Shown here: piece after piece, positions 32,366 to 41,000 of the stretch
Position numbering within the stretch: position 1 is the first letter of the stretch
Layout of the letters: each line of letters opens with the position of its first letter
Origin: G965116155 sp965116155
GTDB lineage: Bacteria > Bdellovibrionota > Bdellovibrionia > Bdellovibrionales > UBA1609
Direction: 5' to 3'
DNA length: 64,000 nucleotides
Assembly: GCA_965116155.1 (NCBI GenBank)
Contig: OZ220488.1
Coordinates: 496,001-560,000 of the forward strand
Made by a program: the position numbers and the translations under genes
The notes under the pieces: generated by a model
Databases searched by the model: none
Seen by the model: only the letters and a program-made list of their open reading frames with translations
Told to the model about the DNA's origin: nothing

Positions 32366-33121
32366 TTACTTCAAGACTAAAGTGCCCAAGGCTTTAGTGA
32401 CAATGACTTTTTTTGCAAACCGAGCATCCACAAAGCGTGCCCTTGTTGCATAGGCTCCTTCGGTGTTTAAATGCGCCAACACCTTATCTACGCGCCTGGA
32501 CCTTTGTCGAAAGCTCCGCTTGCCCATATAGATTTTTTCGTAACCCGGCGACACCAGCACCTCTAAACCATACCGCTCAGAATAAGCGAGCTCTGACACA
32601 TGCTTTGCAGTAAAAAACACCCCGCGCGCCGGCAAGGATCCTAAAAATTCCAGCGCCATGGCTCTTAAGTGCCTATGCTCCATAAACTCATCTCCACGCG
32701 CAACAGGCACATTAGGTAAATTAGAAAACTCCAAGCGTGACAAAAGCCGCGCGTCCTCCGACACCCCCCACCACTCTTGATGCTTGTTAAAAATCACCAA
32801 ATAAGGAACATGCGGCTTTATTTGCACCACGATCTTATGCGGAAATTTGCGTAAAATAGCGTACTCCTTAATGTGAGGCTCAGCATTTAGCACTTTTTCT
32901 AAATCCTTCAAGCTCCAAATAAACTTGCCCACAAAAAAACGAAACCGCTTTTGCAAATCCCGCTGCAAGGTTTTAAACCCCAAAGCCTCTGACCCGACTG
33001 GCAAAGCCGTGCGCACCTCTACACTTTGTACACTTAAAAAGTCGCGGCTCCAGCCGAAAAACATAGCCAGCACTATGCTGCACACACACAAGCATAAAAC
33101 CCCCACTAAATATCTATGCAT
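32366..33121 (-). CDS. ftsQ: Cell division protein FtsQ
   Basis: A 251-residue bitopic protein: a short cytoplasmic start, one membrane helix (YLVGVLCLCVCSIVLAMFFGW), a POTRA domain (VQSVEVRT...LNAEPHIKEYAILRKFPHKIVVQIKPHVPYLVI) and the FtsQ beta domain. It is shorter than many FtsQ proteins, with almost no cytoplasmic tail. It overlaps ddl by 8 bases and is followed by ftsZ after 43 bases. Confidence 0.87.
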   Translation of the reverse strand: MHRYLVGVLCLCVCSIVLAMFFGWSRDFLSVQSVEVRTALPVGSEALGFKTLQRDLQKRFRFFVGKFIWSLKDLEKVLNAEPHIKEYAILRKFPHKIVVQIKPHVPYLVIFNKHQEWWGVSEDARLLSRLEFSNLPNVPVARGDEFMEHRHLRAMALEFLGSLPARGVFFTAKHVSELAYSERYGLEVLVSPGYEKIYMGKRSFRQRSRRVDKVLAHLNTEGAYATRARFVDARFAKKVIVTKALGTLVLK

Positions 33122-34037
33122 AGTCCAGGCCCGCGGTTTTAATTACATGCATGAGTAATGCCTCAAAATCCATGCCTTCTTTCTGGGCCGCCATTGGCAA
33201 AAGGCTCGTAGCCGTAAAGCCCGGTAAAGTGTTCACCTCTATCAAATAAAGTCTCTCGCTTGGGCCTACTCTAAAGTCTACACGCGCATAAGACCTCAAA
33301 CCCATTTGCCGAAACAAATGCACCGCTACCTTTTGGGCCTCTTTAATTACAGCCTCCCCCACACGGGCTGGTATATAATACTTTGCCGCACCCGCTTGGT
33401 ACTTGCATTTGTAGTCAAAAAACTCCCCCCCCTGAGGTTCGATCTCAACCGGCACAAGAGCCCTCAGGCCATGGGAGTCTTCTAAAACCCCCACAGCCAG
33501 CTCTGGGCCGCCAATATACTCTTCTACAAAAAATTGCCGGTCCACCTGCAGAGCCAAACGCACTGCCTCAGGCAGTGCACTAGCCTCACGCACCACGCTC
33601 ACCCCTAAGCTAGAACCCTGGCGGTTGGCCTTAACCACAACCGGAAACGATAACTTCTTAACTGACGCCTCCGCATGAGACAAAAACTCTAAATCCGGCG
33701 CCAGCACTCCCACACTTTGGGCCCATCTTTTTGTGCTCATTTTGCACATACACATCGCAGACGCCCACACCCCACTGCCCGTATAGGGCAAGCGCAAATA
33801 CTCGCATATACCCTGCACCAAACCATCCTCCCCATAGCGTCCATGCAGAGCTAAAAGGGCCACATCACCCTCTTGCTTCAAACTTTGAAGCTCGCAAGGC
33901 AAATCCCGCCCAGCATCCACAACCTGTAGAGGCAGTTGCTTTTTTTCCAAAACCTCCCGCATAGCCCCAGCACTTTTAAGGCTGATTGCACGCTCTTGCC
34001 CCAAGCCACCTTGTATCAGCAAAACCCTAAAACTCAA
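33114..34037 (-). CDS. ddl: D-alanine-D-alanine ligase
   Basis: A 307-residue ATP-grasp enzyme making D-Ala-D-Ala for peptidoglycan. The N-terminus is VLLIQGGLGQERAISLKSA, a variant of the usual GGxSxEREVS motif. Other signatures are LHGRYGEDG, VVKANRQGSSLGV and LIEVNTLPGFTATSLLPMAA. Its position before ftsQ is the classical division/cell-wall cluster order. It overlaps both neighbours by about 10 bases, indicating one operon. Confidence 0.94.
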   Translation of the reverse strand: MSFRVLLIQGGLGQERAISLKSAGAMREVLEKKQLPLQVVDAGRDLPCELQSLKQEGDVALLALHGRYGEDGLVQGICEYLRLPYTGSGVWASAMCMCKMSTKRWAQSVGVLAPDLEFLSHAEASVKKLSFPVVVKANRQGSSLGVSVVREASALPEAVRLALQVDRQFFVEEYIGGPELAVGVLEDSHGLRALVPVEIEPQGGEFFDYKCKYQAGAAKYYIPARVGEAVIKEAQKVAVHLFRQMGLRSYARVDFRVGPSERLYLIEVNTLPGFTATSLLPMAAQKEGMDFEALLMHVIKTAGLDYA

Positions 34038-36228
34038 ACGCCAGCCCTCCTACAAACATGCGCGACGAAAAATCTAAGCGCTTTTTAAGGGCGATGTATT
34101 GCCGAAATTCCAAAGTTAAATATAGCGCATTCACCCCATATTCCCTATCTAAATCAATACGAGACTCCCTGCTAAAATGCCCCAAACTGATCTGCCCACC
34201 CAACATATACTGAAACACATAACCCGCCCCAACGTGGTAGCTCTTAAGACTAATAGCCGACCCACCCTGACGCTCTAAGGCCGCAAACACACCCACACCA
34301 CATCCTGCAAAAGGCACCAAAAAAGGATTTTTGCCAAACCGCAGCCTGTACAAAGCCCCTACACTATTAGGCAAAAGCATGAAGTAGACTTTTTCTTTCT
34401 GCGACCTTGCACTACCATCCACAATTCCACGCGCAACATCCGATGCAAAAAAACCCTTGTCCGCTGCCAAAAAAAAACCCGAGCCAAAAGTTAGCAAAAA
34501 GTCCCCCACCGCGCTACGCCACAATCGCCACTCGTAATCTACAAAAAAAGTGGGCCAGTTTTTGGCTTTTCTATACACATCCCTAAAAGCCAAGCCTTGA
34601 GAGTTTTGTAAGTTGCCAAAACCATGCCAACCCAGCCGAAACGACGCCCCATGGCGTGAAGCGCTTTCGGGGGTTTTATACAAGTACTCCCCTTGAGACG
34701 TAATTTTAAAAAGCCCTCTCTTCGCCTCTGGATGCTCAATCCACTTGCGTGCGCCTGTCTCTGCAGCCTTTGCCGTAGGCATTGAGCATGCACTCACAAC
34801 ACCCAAAGCACAAAGCAGTACAAAACCCCACAGCCACAGCCTTTTAAAAAACACCAACACCCCATATAAAAGCCCCAGCCAAATCAGCACACCCCACACC
34901 CAGGTTGGCGTATTAAGCTGCACCCAAGCCCAAGCCACTACTGGCATAAGAGCCAAGTGCATCAATTTTTTAGACCAAGAGTGTTTTTGAATTTTATCCG
35001 CCCAAGCAGGGCCATGTTTGTAATAAAAACGCACAAACGCCCGACCCCACTTAAAATCCAGCAGCACCTTGTCACGCCAATTTCTTAAAATCTCCACCTC
35101 TAAGCTATCACCTCCACCCGTAACAGCCGTTGCCACAAAGCAGTTGGTTTTTTTAGACAAAAAACCCGTAATCTTAGAAGGCTGCGCCACATAAGAACAC
35201 GCCGCCGGCTGCGATGACCCTTGCTGCAAAAGTTCTTGAATGGTTACAGGATCAGGAGGGGCACCACCACTGCCACTACAGGCCTCAAGCACAGTGTCTC
35301 CATGGGTTAAATAGGCTACATTGTTGGCTGCATCCACAAGAGCTAGTTTGAATACATAGTTTTGATCGTTTGTAAGGCCCTCTACCAAACCCTCTACTGT
35401 GTTTTTGTCTAAAATAGTAAAGTCTGCAAAAGGGCTATGGTAACCCACCTGCTCTACCATATCTGCTAAACTGCTGCCCTCCTGCCAGGGCTCATAGAAG
35501 GCGCGTATTTTTATAAAATCCAAAGCCTTTAGCACCGCATCCTCTGCCTCGTGGCGCACATCTACAAACTGAAAATCTGCCATAAATAAGCGCCTATCCC
35601 CACGCAAAATTTGAAACGCACACACCCCCGCAACACTGCCTGCACAGCCCTCTGGATTTGTCGTGGCCGAAGGATTAATAGGCCTATGCGAACGCACATA
35701 CAGCGTGAGCCAGCTATCCTCAGGATTGAGCGCCCCTCCTAGCTTAAAGCTATGACTGCAGTCTAGTCGCAAGGGGTTTTCGTCGCACAGTTCGCCCCAA
35801 CTAACCGTGTACACATGCTCTCCTGAGCCTGTGCTTTCTAGTACGCCTTTGACAGCACCGCTCTCGGTGGTGCTTTTAATCTGTGGCGCGCCTCGAATGC
35901 CGCTAAGACGCACACTTAACCGCGTGCCCGCGTGCACGCGTTTTTCGTTACAAGGCTCTAGGGTTTCGGGCAGGTCCTGGCCCGTAGTGATACGGGGACA
36001 GTTGTTGCACACACCACTATGTTGCAAGTTCTCACAATCCCAGGCTAAAGGGCCAGCCACGCCCCCCCACACATAAAGACTTGCATCTTCTAGTACGTGG
36101 CGACTGGCGCCTCCAAGACTTAAAAACTTAACCCCACCAGCAGGACTTTGGGCCATGGCGACACCCGAAGCAACAGACCCTATCCAAACGCTCGCAAAAA
36201 TAAATATCCTCAGCATCTTAAACTCCAT
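34027..36228 (-). CDS. CFI-box protein fused to an outer-membrane-like domain
   Basis: A 733-residue exported protein. It has a signal peptide (IFIFASVWIGSVASGVAMAQ), a Cys-rich beta-sandwich-like N-terminal half (about 30-330), then a CFI-box module (CFVATAVTGGGDSLEVEILR, FRFYY-like VRFYYKHGPAWADKI). Next come two or three hydrophobic helices (about 425-485, ending in a lipobox-like LGVVSACS) and a C-terminal region resembling a beta-barrel that ends FVGGLAFEF. CFI-box modules are usually C-terminal sorting-type tails; here a barrel-like domain continues after one. It is the first gene of the ddl-ftsQ-ftsZ operon, overlapping ddl by 11 bases. The role is unknown; a surface or envelope protein tied to growth is plausible. 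Confidence 0.65.
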   Translation of the reverse strand: MEFKMLRIFIFASVWIGSVASGVAMAQSPAGGVKFLSLGGASRHVLEDASLYVWGGVAGPLAWDCENLQHSGVCNNCPRITTGQDLPETLEPCNEKRVHAGTRLSVRLSGIRGAPQIKSTTESGAVKGVLESTGSGEHVYTVSWGELCDENPLRLDCSHSFKLGGALNPEDSWLTLYVRSHRPINPSATTNPEGCAGSVAGVCAFQILRGDRRLFMADFQFVDVRHEAEDAVLKALDFIKIRAFYEPWQEGSSLADMVEQVGYHSPFADFTILDKNTVEGLVEGLTNDQNYVFKLALVDAANNVAYLTHGDTVLEACSGSGGAPPDPVTIQELLQQGSSQPAACSYVAQPSKITGFLSKKTNCFVATAVTGGGDSLEVEILRNWRDKVLLDFKWGRAFVRFYYKHGPAWADKIQKHSWSKKLMHLALMPVVAWAWVQLNTPTWVWGVLIWLGLLYGVLVFFKRLWLWGFVLLCALGVVSACSMPTAKAAETGARKWIEHPEAKRGLFKITSQGEYLYKTPESASRHGASFRLGWHGFGNLQNSQGLAFRDVYRKAKNWPTFFVDYEWRLWRSAVGDFLLTFGSGFFLAADKGFFASDVARGIVDGSARSQKEKVYFMLLPNSVGALYRLRFGKNPFLVPFAGCGVGVFAALERQGGSAISLKSYHVGAGYVFQYMLGGQISLGHFSRESRIDLDREYGVNALYLTLEFRQYIALKKRLDFSSRMFVGGLAFEF

Positions 36229-36301
36229 GAAAACACACCCCCTAGCAGCTCGTCTTCAGGTTTTTTAGTAAAATTGTCGAAAACTTAGTAACCCCTAAAC
36301 A

Positions 36302-37837
36302 GTGGGAGAAAAAAACAAAGTGCTACGCTTACACGATTTTGAACTCATTCACGTTATTAAAAAGCTTAAACAAATACTTTCATCCTGGTGGAATGTGGAT
36401 GTGGTTTTTGTAAACGAGCACGGGCACCTGCACAACCTGAGCTTTAAGCCGCAGGATTTTCATGGCTCCCACAACTACCAGTTTTTAGCTAGCGAAACAG
36501 GCCGCAAAAGTCTTACCACAGCCGTGGCTCATGGCCTTGCAAAGGCTACTAAAACCCAGCAGGCCGTCACTGCGCCTTTAGAAAACGGCACCCATATCGC
36601 CATAGCCCCCATTGTGATTGAAGGCGAGCTTATGGGTTCTGTTGTGGGGTTAAGTTTTTTAGTGGCCGAAGACAATGCGCCCAAGACAAATAAAGAGCCT
36701 TTACGAGTAATCGGGCCGCAAGAAAGGCCGCACTTTTTAAACTTAGTAGAAATGATCGCCAAAGAGGTTATTAGTTTGCATAACGAAATCACCTCACGCG
36801 AAAGCCGTATTTTAGAGCTCAGTAAAGAAATGGGCTCTCGCTACAAGTACGACAATATGATTGGCAAGTCTGCCCCCATGCAAAAGTTGTATGATTTTTT
36901 AGAAAAAATCAAAACCACCCAAAGCACTATTTTGATCCAAGGCGAAAACGGCACGGGCAAAGAGCTAATTGCCAAATCTATACATCATAATTCTCCTAGA
37001 AAAAATCGCCCCTTTGTCACCGTTAATTGCTCCTCGTTTAATGACAACCTGTTAGGTTCAGAGTTGTTTGGTCATGCTAAGGGGTCTTTTACGGGGGCGC
37101 ATCAAAATAAGCGCGGTCTGTTTGAAGTGGCACATACGGGTACGTTTTTTTTGGATGAAGTTGGTGATACCTCACCCACCATGCAGGTGCAACTGCTACG
37201 CGTATTGCAAGAGGGCACCTTTGTGCCCGTAGGAGCTGTTGAGGCCAAAAAAGTAGACGTACGCGTTATATCGGCTACAAATAAAGACTTAAAACAAATG
37301 GTAGAAAAGGGCGAATTCCGTGAAGACCTCTATTACCGCTTAAATGTTATCAACCTTAAAGCTCCAGCATTAAGAGAACGCAAAGAGGACATACCTTTAT
37401 TGGCGGAGTATTTTTTAAACTCTGCACAAAAAAAATCCCAAAACAAAAAGGTCCTTAGTAATCGCAGTTTGGCTAAGTTATTTGACTACTCTTGGCCGGG
37501 CAATGTGCGCGAGCTAGAAAACGAAGTCGAGCGCATGCTGGTGCTATCTGGCGAAAAAAGCACTATCGATGTAGACGCCTTGAGCGACAAAATTTTAGCT
37601 GGCAACAAGGGCAGCCGCTCTGGCATAACCACACATAATGTAGGGCTAGATTACACACCGGGGCTTAGTTTAAAAAGTGCAGTTGAGTCTTTAGAAAAAC
37701 GTTACATCGAGCAGGCCTTGCGGGCTTCTGGTTGGAACAAGTCTCGCGTGGCCAAAGAGCTCGGCATATCCCGCGCGGGCCTCATTTTAAAAGTCGACAA
37801 ATACCAACTGGAAAAAAGAAAGCTCAAGCGCAGTTAA
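36302..37837 (+). CDS. Sigma-54-dependent transcriptional activator, intact
   Basis: A 511-residue enhancer-binding protein. The N-terminal 165 residues resemble a GAF-like sensor rather than a response-regulator receiver. The AAA+ domain has Walker A GENGTGKE, the sigma-54-contacting loop GSFTGAH, Walker B FFLDEVGD and the arginine fingers in FREDLYYRLN. A Fis-type helix-turn-helix ends the chain (KSRVAKELGISRAGLILKV). The start is GTG 36302, or GTG 36320 with GGGAG upstream. Targets are unknown; divergent from the ddl-ftsZ operon, which has no visible -24/-12 promoter here. Confidence 0.9.
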   Translation: MGEKNKVLRLHDFELIHVIKKLKQILSSWWNVDVVFVNEHGHLHNLSFKPQDFHGSHNYQFLASETGRKSLTTAVAHGLAKATKTQQAVTAPLENGTHIAIAPIVIEGELMGSVVGLSFLVAEDNAPKTNKEPLRVIGPQERPHFLNLVEMIAKEVISLHNEITSRESRILELSKEMGSRYKYDNMIGKSAPMQKLYDFLEKIKTTQSTILIQGENGTGKELIAKSIHHNSPRKNRPFVTVNCSSFNDNLLGSELFGHAKGSFTGAHQNKRGLFEVAHTGTFFLDEVGDTSPTMQVQLLRVLQEGTFVPVGAVEAKKVDVRVISATNKDLKQMVEKGEFREDLYYRLNVINLKAPALRERKEDIPLLAEYFLNSAQKKSQNKKVLSNRSLAKLFDYSWPGNVRELENEVERMLVLSGEKSTIDVDALSDKILAGNKGSRSGITTHNVGLDYTPGLSLKSAVESLEKRYIEQALRASGWNKSRVAKELGISRAGLILKVDKYQLEKRKLKRS

Positions 37838-37849
37838 TTTAAAGGACTA

Positions 37850-38031
37850 ATAAAATTCTCTGGGATAAAGTGCGTAAGCATAAAAGTGTTAGTGAGGGTG
37901 CTCTGGCCAGAGAGCGCAGCCTGCTGACACACCTTTAGGTGTGCAAGGCAAGCGGTCTAAGCCAGGGCGCCCTCACGCGCTGGATAAAGCGGCGGCGCTT
38001 CCAGCAAGAGGTGTTTTGGCTAGTCTGTAAA
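37850..38031. repeat. Modular palindromic repeat, copy 7
   Basis: Begins AAGGACTAATAAAATTCTCTGGGATAAAG. The main stem GTGAGGGTGCTCTGG/CCAGGGCGCCCTCAC (about 37891-37975) has a loop containing ACACCTTTAGGTGT. It ends GAGGTGTTTTGGCTAGTC, also present at 56905-56922, just before the stop of the 1519-residue gene. Confidence 0.7.
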
Positions 38032-41000
38032 CTACCTAAACCAGCTTTCTACTTTCTCTATGATGGCCTGGCGGCCTCGGGGCTTTGTGCCTTCTGGCTG
38101 CTGGGTCCAGTTAGCATTTTCCATATATTCTAAACCCCAAGAGTTGGGGTTTTTCAAAGTAGCACCTGGCCTCATATCAGGCCCTCCCACATTAACATCG
38201 GGCGGCGTCACCCAAGGGTAGTCGGTTTCTTCTTCTTCTCGTAACATCTGCACAAACATACCAGGAAACGAAGGCATTACATTACGATAGGTTTGGTTGA
38301 GTTTTTTAATGGGCCACTGCCACGAGCTGTGCAAAGGTTTTTTGTTGGTTAAATTGTCTGGGCTAATAAAACTGCCCATATTTTGGGCCCTAGCAGCCTG
38401 TATAAAAGTCTCAAAGTCCCTAACCCCTCGTAGCTGCAGCAGCCAAGGGTGGTTGTATAAATCCCCAGGATCCAGCATATCGCCATCTGTAAAGTGCTGC
38501 GTGGTATAGTAGTATCTTTCACGAATCGCAACTGGCTTATCCTCTAACTTGCCACTGCAGATCATGATGCCGCCTAGCATAATTTTATTAACCAGCCTTT
38601 GTGCGCTTTCTAACTGGCTCAAATCACTATCACTTACATGCTCCATTTCTCCCATGGCATTGCGCATGCGCCACTCTCCAGACCACCAGTTTTTACCCAT
38701 AAAAAAGGACGCCCTCGGATTTCCTACAGGGTGCAAAAAACTAGGCCTCCACTTGAGCACCAAGCACTTTTCGTACTGCTTTAGCTCTATATCCAACGCC
38801 GCTGTCTGCATTACTAGAAAAGTCTGCGAGTTCACCGTAGTGCTTTCGGCATAACCATGCGCATTGCCCTGCGACCAATCTAGCCCCAGCATGCCTCCAC
38901 TCATAATACCTAAGGCCTTGCCAAAGGGGGCAAATTTAGTGCTGTACTTATAAAACCCATCACGAAAAATTCTAAAACTATCACCCACATTAATATTAAA
39001 CGACTTACCCCCTTTGAAGTTATAGTTTCCCGTAACGCTAGCAATACGATAGCGCTTTTCTACACTAAAAGCCTTGTGAGTGTTGTTGTCTCGCACTCTG
39101 TTAAGACACTCTTTAGCAATGGCAGTGTTGATAATTTTACTTTCTAGAGTATGAGGGTTTTCAAAAGCCTGCGACATCAGTACGCACAAGTGAGAGAAAA
39201 AATGTTTATTATCACTTAGCAGATCCCTAAAATGCTGGTCAGGACTGTACTCCATGCGCTGCTGGTAGCTCCATGTGTCGCGCACAAAAAAGTGGTCTAT
39301 AATGCTCATGACATCGTGGCTTCTGACACTATGATCTTCATATACTGAACTCTCTTTTAATCCGGGGGCAGCCTTTAAAAACTTGCTCCACAAATCTCTG
39401 TGTTCACTAGGTTTAGACAAAACCATGCGCTCAGAGAACATGTTCGCCCCAACCTGCCACGGACTGCCTACTTTAATGCACCCCAGCTTGTCCCAAAAGC
39501 ATGTGGCCTTGTCGGCATAAGAGCTAACGCCTAAAATATTAGGCACATTATACCCCGATCCACCACAGTCTAATTCATCCTCGCTGTAGTCTTCGTGGGA
39601 CATATTTTGACAGGCCTCCCCTCCTGCGGGGTCAAAACTTAAAATAGGATGGTCTTCTAAAGATACATAATCTAACATGAAGGTGTCGACAAAATGGTGC
39701 ATCAATGAAAATGCCGCCATTTGTGTTAAATAACGGCTCTCATGCTTTTGGTACGACTCAATAACATCATCCACACTTTTGTTATAAAGGTGCCTTACAG
39801 AACCAAAATATTTAGAGTGATCGTAGCTGCCGCTGGATTTTTCTTTATTAAAAGCAACAGCATTAATCTCATTGCAATCGTCTGCACTACAGTGCACTTC
39901 CTCAAGGTTATCCGTAGGCCTTACAGCGGCATAGTTGGTGTTGGCAATTAAAACCATAGGGCCCGTGAATGTGCGTTTTTTTAAGCCAGAATCTGCATCA
40001 ACGTATTCGTCCAGATCTTTAAACAAAAGTGGCGAAATATTAGCCACTGTAAAATCATTAAGGTTGCCTGAGTTTTTATAAAACTTCTCTAAACAAGAGG
40101 GCGCCTTACTGACTGCAGAATCAGCTGCCAACGAAAAATCCTCCGCCCCAGTATTGGGGGGTTGATTTTTATAGTCTTTGTCTAGCAAATTAAAATACTC
40201 ATCTAAAACTAATCCTTCACCCTTGTCTCCACAAACAAAAGCCTCTTTTTCGGCTATAGAGCCGTCCATACATTGAGACATTTTGTCGGATAAATCTTTA
40301 CCAGCACATGCCCTAAAGTTAATAGCTCGAAAGAGCTTTTTTTCATCCACTGTTTCTAGTTGTATCAGAAAATTAGAACGTATTTTCATTAGCCTTAAGT
40401 CTCTGATGCTGAGCTCTATAGGCGTGATAATGGTGCCATTTTGTACGCGAACCAATTTGCGCACAGCCGTTACGTACTCTTTGGTTTTAAGCTGTGCACC
40501 GACCCGAACAGAATTGGGCGCAACTAAAGACGAGCCCGGCCCTATAATTAAACCCTTAGACGCTGGGTCAAGATAGGGTTTTTCTAAAGCCACCTTAAGC
40601 AAATAGACTCCATCGCGCAGGTACTCTGTGGCCTGACGGCCTCGTATAATACTACTGTACCTAACCGCTTTAGGGTGTATGCGCAAAAGCAGGGTCTTTT
40701 TTACTTTAAGCCCCAGGTATTTATCCACGTGGTACCGAAACCTTAGCGTCTGGTACCCGTAGTCTTGTAGGTAAAACCTTGACTCAATAGCCTCACGGTC
40801 TGTTACCTCTGCCAAGTATTGCTCACTTAGATCGCGCCTATCACGCCCGAAGGTCCATTTTTCATCCCAAGGGTTAATCACCAGCGACAGAGTTTTGATC
40901 TCATCTTTATGCGCGGGCGACCACACCTTTGCGGAAGGAAAAATATAAGTCTCTTCTATATAGTAGCGGTGCCGAATTTTGTCGTTCCACTCTATGCAGC

